This document shows, piece after piece, positions 36,801 to 46,765 of a stretch of DNA of 64,000 nucleotides. Origin of the DNA: Pachyseris speciosa (lineage: Eukaryota > Cnidaria > Anthozoa > Scleractinia > Pachyseridae). The translations under genes and the position numbers were made by a program. The notes under the pieces are model-generated. The model saw only the letters and a program-made list of their open reading frames with translations, was not told where the DNA came from and did not search any database. The first letter of the stretch is position 1, and each line of letters starts with the position of its first letter. The DNA lies in the NCBI GenBank assembly GCA_016490735.1, contig JAEMWC010000007.1:1-64000 (forward strand). The letters run 5' to 3'.

Positions 36801-39142
36801 CGGAATTTGTGAAGATTTTGTTTGGCTGCATACTGCATACCTTGTTAGAGAAAAAGAATACGAACAGACAAATATATGACCTTTTCAGTTGTCGGGACAA
36901 AGAAAATTATCCGTTATAAGTGGGTGTCCGTGGAGTGAGGTTCCACACAAAGGGAGTTAGTTATAGACAACGAAATGTGTACATTTTCTTAAATACACTT
37001 GTATTCCCAAAACTAAGTAATGAATGGACTGATTACAGACGATGAAATGTCCACATTTTCTTCTATCTTTTTATTATTGAATAAACTTTTCCCAAAGCTA
37101 CGTGGTGAATTGCAGTGTGAAGCACTACTGTAATTTTATTCTAACGTCGCCACTGAGCGGTAATCTAAGTCTGGTTTGTTTGTTTTTTGTGGAGCAATTT
37201 AGTGAGCAATCCGCGGTTCAACGTTTCATTTTCCCTGGCCCTGCATACTGTAGCTTAAAGGCAAAAACACTCCAAAAGTCACAATCAAATGAGATAGATT
37301 AAAGAAGAATAAAACGTTCCGAGAGCATTGTTGAATATATATAATGTTTACACTCTGGAAACATAACGGCCATTCTACGTCGAGATAACGTCCTTTTTAT
37401 GTTGTTATGATGATGTCGTTATCTCGCTAGAGTGAACCAGGCTTTATGTTACTAATATGTCATTATGTCTGCATGTTCACACTGGAAACATAACGACCTT
37501 TCTAAGTCGAGAGAACATCTTTTTATGTCGTTATGATGATGTCTTTATGTCGTTATGTCGCTAGTGTGGCACGCGGAACGTTTTTAGAAAACGAGAGAAG
37601 CACGAACAATAGCCGAGTGCTTCTGGCGCTTCTTGAGTGTCCTTAAAAATTGCTATGTGATTATACTACTCAACAATGCACGATCATAGGAATGTGCATT
37701 ATTATATTTATAAAATGCCCCTGGGATTTGCGCGATCTTTCATACCGGAAGTCAAGTGATACTTTGGCACGTCCCTTTGGTTTCCACATTAACGGGGTTA
37801 CACTGTAATGCGAAATATGTTTCAGTGAATTGACTAAAGCGGCCTTCACACGACAAACAAATGTTGGCCAACTCGCATTGGCAAACTCAAGTTGGTGCGT
37901 GTGAACGACGCAACAACATGTTGGCAAACTGTTGGCGACGAATAGAACTTGCCTCTATTCTCGCCAACTTTTTTACGCGTTCACATTTGACGTGTGAACG
38001 AATGTGAACGTGTGTTTTTTACTTTTAACCAATCAAAATTGGCGCTCTCTTCACGTGATTCGCAAGACACTTTACAAAATAGCGGAGGAAATAGTCCGAC
38101 CGTCCGACTGGACTTTTCAGTTTATCGATGAAATTCATAACAACCGAGACTTGTGGGATATATTCATCAAATGGTTATAGAGATACCGAAAACATTGAAC
38201 CATTGATACTTGGTAAAGATAAAGATGTAATAATTCGGGAAAATTGCGGGGAAGAGCACAAATGTATTGTTTCCTCTACAGTCCGCTCGGCTTGTTTACA
38301 GTGTTTATATAAAACAGATTGCTTGTGAAAAGCCAATAAAGGTCCCAAAATATTTTATCTCGACACGTCAAATATGTTTAATATTCATTGCAAACTGTAA
38401 ACATATGAAACAGGAAACAGTATTGCAAGATACAGAACAGGTTTGGCCATATAGGATCGCATAATGTTGCTCGTAAACTCGATAACAAATATGCATGAAA
38501 GCAAGCCGTGAAAGAAAAACTCATCGCAAGATAACTCAAGGTAAGGGTTAACTTCTCGCCGACTGGGATACTCTGACGCATGTTAGTGTCCTGTTTCTGT
38601 ATCTGTGGCTTTATCATTCCAAAAGCTCATTAAAGCAAATTTCATTCATCCGCAAAAAATTTTTTAAATGCCATTGGATTCTCCGCGCGAAGCTCTTGCA
38701 CGAGTGTATTGTACGCGCAAAGGCGAGGATTTCTGGCAATATACCGTTTAGTCCATATCTTTCTATTCTTCCATCGTTTTCTGTTTTTCCTCCGGCGAAG
38801 AATATAAAACAGTAGCAAGTATGACGCCGCAACCCTCCGTGTGTGCCATTGCACTACGGACACCATAGTTGCTAGTATTAGCCTGTGTTGTTATGACGTG
38901 TGTTTGACATGTGAACACACGAGTTGGCCAACTTTTTGGTGTTCGCCAAGGCGAGTTGGCCAACAGTTGTTTGTCGTGTGAAGGCTGCTTAAGGCTTTTT
39001 GCACAAGTTAAACTCGGACAGAATTTGTAAAGGATATTTAACAATAGCATTTGAGTGGTTACTGAGCTGGGAAAACCATCCTTTGGCAATGTCAGTAGTT
39101 AATATTCTTTTTATTTATTTATTTCTTTATTTATTTATCTAT

Positions 39143-39173
<31 letters not shown>

Positions 39174-42123
39174 CTTACTTATTTATTTATTTATGCTGCT
39201 ATTTATTTATTTATTTGATTATTTATCTGTTTGCATTTACACTCAATACCCATGTCATCTCTTGCAGAGGATGAACTTGCTTACGCACGAGCTATAATCG
39301 ACGTAAGTCAAAGACATGTTAATTAAAGCCAATTAGGTCTTACTTTACAATAATGAACAAGAGATCAGCAAAGCAGGGAGCCCAGCTATACAGAAACGGG
39401 GTGCTTTATTATTTTCGCTTTCTTAACTAGATTGCTTTCTTTTATCTAACTTCATTGTGGAAATAATTCCGGCGAATGACTGAAAGTAAGTTTAACTCTA
39501 CGTTTGTAACTAGACGAATTTTCTAAGCATTTTTTTTCCAATGAACTAGTAACATGACCCGTTTTCATTAAAGATGCGTCAGCTAGTTGGTTTAGTTATG
39601 GTAACATTTTCAGTCGAAAGTAGGTGAAATGAAATTGCGGAGGTCAAATACACCCTTTTTCATGTAAAAGGAAAGAGAGATCACGTTATCAATTCTGGAG
39701 TTGGAAAATTCTGGCTGTTTCACTCTTGTCGTCGTCACCAAACTTTTGATTTTTGCTAAGTTTTAATGACAGGGTGATTATTTTAATCAAAAGAAAAAAC
39801 GTCAGAAGCCGCAGTCGAATTAATGCAACTAATTTGGGTTTGCTTCTCAGCTGGTCGATCAAATGTCAGAAGAGAGCGATTCTTCTCTTGAAGATAAAGA
39901 CGGCATGACCGGAGAAAAAGAGAAAGGTAAAAAGCGTTCGAAAATTTATGTTATCTGGAAAAGTTGTGATGTAAGAGGTACAGTTGAACTCCGTTTAAAA
40001 AAAGTGCCATGAAACTGAAACCATTTACGTAATACAGTGGAGCCCCATTAATCTGGACATCAAAGAGACGTGCCAAAGAGTACACATTATCGGGGTGTCA
40101 GTATTAAGCGGATTAATTTAAGAGACAATTTAAATATATGACCTTTTTAAAGGGAGTTAGTTATAGACAATGAAATGTCGACATTTTCTTGCGTGTTTTT
40201 ATTAAAACATTTTATACCCAAAGCTAAGTAAAGAATGGGCTGATTACAGACGATGAAATGTCCACATTTCCTTCTATCTTTTTCTTATTCAATAAATTTT
40301 TGCATTTCTTTAAATATTTTAACCTCAAAGTTAAGTGATGAGGTGCAGTGTGAAGCACTATTGTAATTTTATTCTAACGTCGCCACGAGCGGTAATCTAA
40401 GTCTGGTTTGTTTGGCTGTTGTGGAGCAATTCCCGTTACTACTTCGAATACTAGTGAGCAAACCGCGGTCCAACGTTTCGTTTCCTCTGCCCCCCTCCTC
40501 CCCGGGAAGGGGGGGGGGGGTTACTCCCAGAAAAATTGGATGGAGGTGTGCGGCCCGCTTCGTAAAACCCTTAACCTATTTCAGACCAAACTATGCGATT
40601 TTCCCTACCCTATTTCAGATCTATTTCACGTACATGGTTGGCGTAAACACAATTAAAAGACAAAAAAGAAGGGCTTTTGTTGATGGTCTTATCGCCTAAT
40701 TATGAAGAAATAGCCTTTTCGTAAAAACATATCTAATTCAGGACTAGAGTGTACAAACCATACCCTATTTCAGGACAAAATGGTCAAAATCGATACCCTA
40801 TTCCAAACCAAAACGGATGAAAACCATACCTTTTGGGGCCGCACATACCTATAAAGCCTAAATAAGGGAGAATCCTCCCCCCCCCCCCCGGATCTCTGGC
40901 CTTGCAAACTGTAGTTTAAAGAAATATAGACCTGGTTCACACTAGCGACATAACGACATACGACATGGTTAGTAATGGTAATAGGACTGACTGGAGTCCA
41001 ATTCGGTCTGTAATCATACGAGTGATAACAAAATCGGACGACAGCGCAGCGGGAGTCCGATTTGTTTATCACGAGTATGATTACAGACTGAATTGGACGA
41101 CACAAAGTCTTATTACCAAATAATCATAAAAATTACAATTTCCAAGAAAAGAAGAAGAACCAAGTTGTAAAAGGGAAGGAAATTTTGCATTAAAAGACCG
41201 ACAAAGGAAGCGTAAATTTTTTAATGTCGCTCTGAAATTGACTACGATAAAAATGTATGGTGATTGTAACCAAGGTTGTGATTGGTTGATTCAAACTACA
41301 ACTTTGAATGTGATTGGTTGATTTAAAATACTACTTTGAATGTGATTGGCCTATTGAACTGTCCGATAATAAACTGTCCAATAACAAAGTGTCCAATAAC
41401 AAACTGTCCGATAACAACTTGGCGAGTGAATTAGTGGAAAATAGGAAGTTTTTAAACCAATCACAATCGAGGAAATTGTAATTTTTATGATTATTATGTC
41501 AATAAGATATGCCATTATGTCTGCATGTTCACACTGGAAACATAACGACCTTTCTACGTCGAGATAACTTCATTTATATGTCGTTACGATAATATCGTTA
41601 TGTCGTTATGTCGCTGGTGTTAACCAGGCTTAAGCAGGGGCAAATTTTTTAGAACACGAGAGAAGCACGGGCAATAGGCGAGTACTTCTGGCGCTTCTCG
41701 AGTGTTCTTAAAAATTGCTAAGTGATTAAATTACTCAACAATGCACGAGGAATGTACATTGTTGTATTTATAAAATGTCCCTGAGATTTGCGCGATCGTT
41801 CACACCGGAAGTCAATTGATACTTTGGCACTTCCCTTTGGTTTCCACATTAACGGGGATCCATTGTAGTACGAAATTGTGAATTGCCTAAGGTTTTTCCC
41901 ACAAGTTGAACTCGGACACAGTTTGTAGAGGATAATTAATAATAACATTGGCGTAAATTAGTTAATTAATTTTATTTATTTATTTATTTATCTTTCTATG
42001 CATTTATTTATCTATTTGCATTTACACTCAATACACATGTCATCTCTTGCAGACCATAAAGTTCCTAACGACCAAGAAATTATCGCCGTAAGTCAAAGAC
42101 ATGTTAAAACTACATGTAGTTAG
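24495..42123 (+). CDS. IRF-family factor with expanded exon-pair module (gene B)
   Basis: Proposed exons are 24495-24897, 28466-28506, 28813-28924, 30385-30518, 30954-30990, 32500-32546, 33082-33157, 35591-35637, 36174-36249, 39268-39302, 39851-39926 and 42053-42087. All are in frame with GT-AG borders, though the exon 4 donor (AAT|GTAGGC) is weak. Reading past exon 12 reaches TAG at 42121-42123, giving about 384 aa, but the true last exon is uncertain. Residues 1-115 are the IRF DNA-binding domain. Residues 135-230 match gene C. Residues 243-373 hold four repeats of the EIID-LVDQM module, the last one incomplete. The counterpart of gene A's last exon is missing: a deletion plus a TTAA-flanked insert occupies its place. 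Possible alternatives are termination at 30620 by reading through exon 4, or a fading pseudogene at the 3' end. Confidence 0.65.
25689..25713. repeat. Poly-G run in gene B intron 1
   Basis: About 24 consecutive G. The length is likely to be unstable and error-prone in assemblies. Confidence 0.95.
26378..26495. repeat. (CTTT)n, (ATTT)n and A/T-rich compound microsatellite
   Basis: CTTT units, then ATTT units, then alternating A-rich and T-rich sequence. A poly-G run follows at 26568-26586. Confidence 0.9.
27556..27603. repeat. (GGAC)n/(GACA)n minisatellite
   Basis: About 48 bases of GGACGGACAGACAGACGG-type repeats in gene B intron 1. Confidence 0.9.
28073..28295. mobile_element. MITE with ATAGACCATTTTACAGTT ends (about 220 bp)
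   Basis: The left end AATAGACCATTTTACAGTT is matched by AACTGTAAAATGGTCTATT at the right. Inner arms repeat CTTGTTTTGATACAAACCTACCT in inverted form. It is non-coding and lies in gene B intron 1. A decayed relative is at 62087-62281. Confidence 0.85.
28466..28924 (+). CDS. Gene B exons 2-3: REIIQ / MVDEM pair
   Basis: Exon 2 (28466-28506, phase 1 to 0) encodes TEPLDLSDREIIQ. Exon 3 (28813-28924, phase 0 to 1) starts MVDEMMGTNQAPQ and contains RRPNSAFPAFETLVV. The same pair is in gene C. The boundary EIIQ|MVDEM matches the EIID|LVDQM boundary of the downstream modules in phase and sequence, so this looks like an older copy of the same exon pair. Confidence 0.8.
29080..29790 (-). mobile_element. 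Penelope-like element relic (GIY-YIG part), gene B intron 3
   Basis: On the - strand I read CDCEATFIGETGRNLNV (about 29640-29690), which fits the cysteine pair and [YF]IGETGR core of the Penelope GIY-YIG endonuclease. Surrounding frames are broken. The same relic lies in gene C intron 3, so it inserted before the B/C duplication. Confidence 0.7.
30042..30254. repeat. (GAT)n/(GAC)n microsatellite, gene B intron 3
   Basis: About 210 bases of GAT/GAC units just before exon 4. The long Met/Thr frame on + and Ile frame on - are artefacts. Confidence 0.95.
30385..30518 (+). CDS. Gene B exon 4: Trp/Leu-rich segment
   Basis: It encodes ALFPLPLTPWYLAAWNALAV, then DQYVEKPEDN. Gene C has the same exon, which there runs to a stop codon in frame. 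In gene B an insertion of about 85 bases, rich in GTT/GGT, follows the equivalent of GGGAATCC. Using GT at 30519 as donor joins exon 4 in frame to exon 5. Without splicing, translation would end at 30618-30620 after a run of Leu and Val. Confidence 0.6.
30954..30990 (+). CDS. Gene B exon 5: GAPEVAKIIVEK
   Basis: A 37-base microexon, phase 0 to 1, that closely matches gene A exon 5 (GSTEVAKVIVKE, 14360-14396). Upstream intron sequence also matches between A and B over about 600 bases. Confidence 0.8.
32500..33157 (+). CDS. Gene B module 1 (exons 6-7)
   Basis: Exon 6 (32500-32546) encodes DEDQDEVCDDQEIID and exon 7 (33082-33157) encodes LVDQMSEESDSSLEDMDGM, then TKAKEK. The borders are TTGCAG...GTAAGT and TTCTTAG...GTAAAA. 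Exon 6 is 12 bases longer than its gene A counterpart. Confidence 0.8.
33267..33945. mobile_element. pogo/Tigger-like MITE, copy 1
   Basis: The left end ACAGTGGAACCCCATTAGCG and right end GTGTCCGTGGAGTGAGGTTCCAC are imperfect inverted copies, typical of Tigger-like ends. It is repeated in the second tandem copy at about 36302-36955. Partial ends of the same family are at 32369-32405, 34708-34738, 35460-35497 and 40034-40115. Confidence 0.55.
35591..36249 (+). CDS. Gene B module 2 (exons 8-9)
   Basis: Exon 8 (35591-35637) is identical to exon 6. Exon 9 (36174-36249) encodes LVDQMSEESDSSLEDKDGM, then TGEKEK. Exon 9 is identical to exon 11 of module 3 rather than to exon 7, although the surrounding DNA is the tandem twin of module 1. 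Confidence 0.8.
37839..38992 (-). mobile_element. Broken PIF/Harbinger transposon (about 1.15 kb)
   Basis: Terminal repeats AGCGGCCTTCACACGACAAA (left) and GTCGTGTGAAGGCTGCT (right) are flanked by TAA, the usual 3-base target duplication. On the - strand 38614-38832 reads FARRIQWHLKNFLRMNEICF and 38378-38617 starts MIKPQIQKQDTNMRQ, the N-terminal part of a HARBI1-type transposase. A one-base frameshift at about 38614 separates the two, and the DDE catalytic region is missing. It lies between modules 2 and 3 of gene B. Confidence 0.75.
39105..39232. repeat. (ATTT)n microsatellite
   Basis: About 125 bases of ATTT with interruptions, just before exon 10. Another ATTT patch (41966-42015) sits before exon 12. 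Gene A has a short ATTTAATT stretch at the same place before exon 6. Confidence 0.95.
39268..39926 (+). CDS. Gene B module 3 (exons 10-11)
   Basis: Exon 10 (39268-39302) encodes DELAYARAIID, keeping the IID end but with a changed front. Exon 11 (39851-39926) is identical in sequence to exon 9. The 35-base length of exon 10 matches gene A exon 6 rather than the 47-base exons 6 and 8. Confidence 0.75.
40493..40893. mobile_element. MITE with G-run/C-run ends (about 400 bp)
   Basis: The left end CCCGGGAAGGGGGGGGGGGG with TTACTCCC is mirrored by GGGAGAATCC and a C run at the right. It is a relative of the repeats near 20365 and 21195. Confidence 0.6.
40928..41634. mobile_element. TIR element with nested palindrome
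   Basis: The ends ACCTGGTTCACACTAGCGAC and ATGTCGCTGGTGTTAACCAGGC are inverted copies, continuing into ATAACGACATA-type repeats. A second palindrome (40997-41099, arms starting GTCCAATTC) is inserted within. A four-unit 15-base tandem repeat (ACTGTCCGATAATAA type) lies at 41358-41417. One-ended fragments of the family occur at about 34276-34378 and 37345-37445. Confidence 0.65.
42053..42123 (+). CDS. Gene B module 4, half only (exon 12)
   Basis: Exon 12 (42053-42087) encodes HKVPNDQEIIA after the TTGCAG acceptor and is followed by GTAAGT. It most resembles gene A exon 6 (VPSDQEIID). No LVDQM partner exon is found downstream. If the donor were not used the frame runs 11 more codons to TAG at 42121-42123. 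This is either the present end of the gene or a decaying remnant. Confidence 0.5.
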
Positions 42124-42504
42124 GTCTTACTTTACGATAATGGACCACTAGTGGTGAGCGAATTAGGGAGCCCAGTTATACAGAAAAGACCAGTAAAGAC
42201 GGGTGCTTCATTATTTTAGCTTTCTAAACTATATTACTTGTTTTGTCTAACTTAATTGTGGAAATAATTGCGGCGAATGACTGAAAGTGAGTTACTCTAC
42301 GTTTTACAACGAACTAATAACATGACTTATTTTCATAAGAGATGCGTAAGCTATTTGGTTTAGTTATGATAACATTTTCAGTCAAAAGTGGGTAAGACGA
42401 AATTGAGGAGATCAATTACACCCGTTTTCACGTAAAAGGGAGGGCAGATTATTGAGAAGTTGTGATGGTTGTGTAAATGTTCGATTGTAAATTAAAGTTC
42501 TTAA

Positions 42505-43103
42505 ATGGTAATATGACGAAATTCATATCTCTACTATCTAAGCCATTTTAAACTATAGACAAGTAGTCTGTACCTCTTTCTTCCAGAGATATTACAGTTT
42601 TTAAAATATGACGTCATAATCTCAACCAAATTTTGATCAAATATGTTGAAAAGATATTTATTTCAGCCAATTTGAATCAGAAATTCTTGATTATTTGCAG
42701 TAAGATTCTACTAGATGCGCTCCACAATATGAGCTTATCATTTGTTACCATGGCAACATATTGGGTTCCAGACCTCACTGATATTAAGGGCTTCGCTGGC
42801 CACCTTTGGTGATCTATTTTAATATTTGCTAATGGTGCCTCATTTGCATGATCCAGCAAGCATATAAATACGTTAGGTCTCATTCGTGACCTTGTTAAAT
42901 GTGTTTCGAGATCTGAAAACCACTAAAATATTGAAATCAGGTTGGGGGACTGGAAAAGAGTGTGTTGTCATGGGAACCAAACATTTTAAAGCCGTAGGTG
43001 TGTTGCCTGTAGAACTATTAACCTACCGAGTTTCAATGTTCTCTTCTGCAATTTGACCGAGATAGCTCTATTTTTACTTGGGTTGAGCCTATGACGTCAT
43101 CAG

Positions 43104-43135
<32 letters not shown>

Positions 43136-43297
43136 GACTTAAATACTCTTTATTGTGTAACATGGGATATAAAATGCACAAATATCTCTGGAACAAAAGA
43201 TAATTGCAAAAGGTAAATGGCGTTTTTAATCTTTCCTGGAATTCTATGCCGGATAAACCTAAAAATCAAAGGGTAAAAATTAAATCATAGTGGCACT
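42505..43297. mobile_element. TTAA-flanked insertion of about 793 bp
   Basis: TTAA at 42501-42504 and 43298-43301 flank the insert. Gene A has a single TTAA at the matching place (GTTGTTAAGATACAC, about 17391), which acts as an empty site. The right end AGTGGCACTTTAA resembles the ends of the MITE at 51597-51933. A non-autonomous piggyBac-like element is likely. Confidence 0.6.
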
Positions 43298-43299
43298 TT

Positions 43300-46080
43300 A
43301 AGATACATAGAAGGGAGAGGGATTGTCGACAGGGCCTCCAAGTAATAGATAAGACCTCAAGACCTTTAACATCAACTCAAATCGTGCAGGGAGGGGGGGG
43401 GGGGTTCTGATTGAGGGGCTGTAATTGGAAGGTGATACGATCAAAATCTTGTAATTGTTTCCATACGTGCTGAAAAACCCTTACCTTATAGCGAAGGGAG
43501 GGAGTGACCTTTATCCTCCAAATAGGAATTGTAGATACGAGTAGTACAGTTAACTCAATGCGACCATAGTTACTGACAACCCATGAAGATTGTTGTTAAT
43601 CTTCGAGTCAATTTGCGGAAAACAGGTTTCAGGGTAAGAGCTGTTTAGATAATTTTAGCATAGTTGTTTAGCCGGGTGTGTGCTATTTTCTAATTGAGAC
43701 GATGATTAATTTCATAAAGGCCTTAGTACATTTCAGAGTTAGAGTTCGTAGATATCCACCAGTTAAGCTGGAGTCCCTAGATTTTTACAGTTATCCTGCG
43801 AAATTGCGTGGAATATTGCCAAACACTTAGAAGCCGGGGCCGTTGGAGGAGTTGTTGAAACCCCAATGTACAACTCACTGAATTTGTTGCATACAGAAAA
43901 GCTGGAAATGCCGCCATTTTTCACTTCGACCCACGAAATTACAAATATCGCAGGATACCTGTTGAGCACGCCAGTCTCGTACCCAGACCTCCCACGGCCA
44001 AGCACGAGGGAGGTCCTACATTTCAGTCACAAGTAGGATCTCGGTACGAGATTAGAGCGCGCCAGACCATATTTGGACATTATCACAAGGTATTTAGTAA
44101 TAATACCTCTCATCATCGACCTTAGGTTATGTACTGTCTATAAGCCAACGCTTTGTTCGCTAATAAAACATTAAACGTGAACACACACAAAAAAATGGAA
44201 ATTTGGAAATGATTTTTTGACCGGCGTTATAAATAGGTAAACGGTTTTGATCTATTAGCTTGTGAATCCTCTTTCATTTACAATATTAAGCAACCAAACA
44301 AATTCTTTGCCAGCCTCGTTTTCGTATTGGCATATTATTTTCGTTCAGCTATCATAGCGTGCAATTTGCGGCCGGTTATCGCGCAAGTCCTCTTACTCAA
44401 CCTCGTCATCGTAATCATCAAACAAATCCCAAGATTTATTTCAGAGTCAAATCTAAAGTGTGACGTGACGTTTCACATTCATTCCTTTGGTTGTTGTCCA
44501 CCAGCATTAATGCCACGCCTTTGTCGATCTATGGGGATTGGCTGCGTACTCTGTTTATTACAAAACGCTTGAAGTGGGGTTGGGAGAGAGGGAGGAAAGG
44601 GGAGGGAGAAGGGGCGTCATTTTGCATGAACTGGCAGCACTCGTGCCCCTGCTTTCTCACCCCACCCCCCCCCCCCCCCCACCTCCTTCACGCACAATGT
44701 TGCTCTGCAATACCTGCAAAATACAGTGCCACAACATTGAAATGGATGGGGTAAAATATATTCAAAATATATTCTCCGCACCCTCATGTCCCTCATTTCT
44801 CGCCATGTTCAATTGTAGTCTGTGAAAATCGTCAAATTGAATGAAATTCTGTCTCGCAATTCGCTTGCATTTCTTTCGCGTAGTTTTACTCTAGGCGAAA
44901 ATTGAGTGCTTTTTCTTTTTTCAACCGTAAAAGGAGGCTTACCAGAATAAAATCCTATCTAGAAAAACATGATGTGAAGATTTATATTCTGCTATTGTTT
45001 TGTGTATTGGCCCGTGACTCAAACTTGTGTTTTAATTCACTTAGCGAACCAACCAGTTTACCATTCGAATCAGTATGTTTACTTGTTGCTTTTTATATCC
45101 TATGTAGTTGCTCGCATTTTTTTGCTTTGGTACTGTGTGTTCACTTGTAATAATAATGTTTTACGTCGTCCGTAGCGTTGATTGACAGCAAAGGATTCTG
45201 TTGCGTGTTATCGTTTGTCCTTTGTGCTTGCGACAGACCTGGGCAGTTTGTAATACTCTACAGTAAGGTTACATTAGCAGTCGGCATCCGTAATGTTTGT
45301 ACGTTTAACCCTTTCACCACCAAGGGGGACTTTATAGATTTTACTCTTGCTAACGCCGGATGATTTTACTTGTCAAGGGGGAGGCCTCTTGGTGGTGAAA
45401 GTGGTAAAAACTATCCCTTAACCCTTTCGCCATCAAGGAGGACTTTATAGATTTTACTCTGGTTAACGCTAGATGATTCTACTCGTCAAATGGGAGGCCT
45501 TTGGTGGTGAAAGGGTTTAACAAATTCTGACCATTGAGTCATTGCATCCCACGTAAACGCCCCCAAGCATCTTGTTAGTCAGACTTAGACAGGAAGATCT
45601 GAGTCTTAAAATGTTGAACCGCTGCCAATTCCTGTGTGACTACTACAAACTTATAGGTTGGTACTACGTTTTGTCTTTTCTATAGACATTTATGTCAAGT
45701 TTGCTTACCTGTTTTTGTAGCCTTCAACGAGATATGCTTGTTACTTGTCTCATTCTTCTATACCTTGTCCAAGAATCTTCGAAGAAGCATGTCTATTCAC
45801 GGTATTTTGTTTTCTTGCGATGTTTTAATTTGTTTTTGATCGGCGGTAAATCCCTTTACAATAGTTAAAAAAGTTGGTTCAATAATTAAGTAATTCATAT
45901 TATATAAATTATATGCTTTTCGCTCTCCGTAAATTTCCTTTCCGTTTTCTTCCTTAGATGCAATGGTAATTAAAATAAAACCATGATAAATATACGAATT
46001 ATTGCAACTTAAAACAGTATTCCTTCCTTCCTTCCTTTTCTTTTCTTTTCATTTTAATTTCTTTTTTCCGCTGGGCCGCC
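43300..46080. other. 3' flank of gene B and B-C spacer
   Basis: 43300-44545 is paralogous to the gene A 3' flank. After that I see only low-complexity tracts (poly-G at 43386-43403, purine-rich 44577-44612, poly-C at 44661-44682), an inverted-repeat MITE pair (45305-45522) and AT-rich DNA. No gene is supported. Confidence 0.5.
45305..45522. mobile_element. Two tandem copies of a small palindromic MITE
   Basis: Each copy is about 105 bases, starts AACCCTTTC(A/G)CCA(C/T)CAAG and ends TTGGTGGTGAAAG. Copies are at 45306-45406 and about 45418-45520, and differ at several positions. Confidence 0.75.
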
Positions 46081-46084
46081 TAAA

Positions 46085-46171
46085 TTAGCAATTGCTATTT
46101 TGCGGGCCAGTCTATTGTAATATCATTTCTTTACTGAAATAAAGTTGAAGTTGAAGTTGAAGTTGAAGTTA
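46085..46171 (+). mobile_element. LINE 3' end with (GTTGAA)n tail
   Basis: TACTGAAATAAAGTTGAAGTTGAAG-type ending, as in CR1/L2 LINE 3' tails. A (CCTT)n/(CTTTT)n tract (46021-46060) precedes it. Confidence 0.55.
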
Positions 46172-46554
46172 CGGTTTCATCTGAAAGTATTTTGGACTCA
46201 AAAAACAATTTATCGAAAAGTTCATGGGATATTAAAACTCTTCGTTTTCCCTCCTGCTATTTACACACAGTATTGCTTCAAGAAATTCACAAAATTGGCT
46301 CGCTCGCCGGACTCCAGAAAAATAGTAATCGTGGAGTTCCGGTTTTAGGCTTGAAATATATATATTAACGCTTGGCATGTATATACCGCTTATTTAATAA
46401 ACCATTCCATGATTTTTCCTCTCTTGACACCGTCACTTACGTCCTCGAACAGCTCTGGTACCATAAACTATAGAAGCGCTCAGGTGTTCGAAGCGCTATG
46501 TTTTATATTAAATTTAGTGTCAACTCGTACCTGTGTACTTTGTTTTGTATAGCA

Positions 46555-46765
46555 ATGTTGGATGGTGTTTTGCCACTATCTCAACATTCACATCCAACGA
46601 TAACCCCAAATCTAACTTTTAGTGTAAGAATGGATAGATGTACAGTAAAGTTTTTTAAGCCGTTCAATAAATTCGCAATTCGTGTTTTATCAAGTCCCAA
46701 AACACTGGGCTGCGCCTCGTGGTTTAAACTTGATAAAACACTCCCGCTCATTTATTAAACATTAC
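46555..46765 (+). repeat. Dispersed repeat, inverted partner at 49849-49985
   Basis: The segment containing TCCAACGATAACCCCAAATC to GATAAAACACTCC is found in reverse at 49849-49985 (GAGTGTTTTAGGACTTGATA to GATTTGGGGTTATTTTGG). The pair brackets the promoter and first exon of gene C. Confidence 0.7.

Larger units (their letters stand above)
31683..37833 (+). repeat. Recent tandem duplication of about 3.08 kb inside gene B
   Basis: Copy 1 is about 31683-34760 and copy 2 about 34761-37833. The junction is visible: GTTTCAGTGAATTGA is followed by ATTTCTCTCACAT at 34760 and by CTAAAGCGGCC at 37833. The copies look about 97-98% identical by eye. Each carries one complete exon pair plus identical mobile-element scraps. 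Confidence 0.85.
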
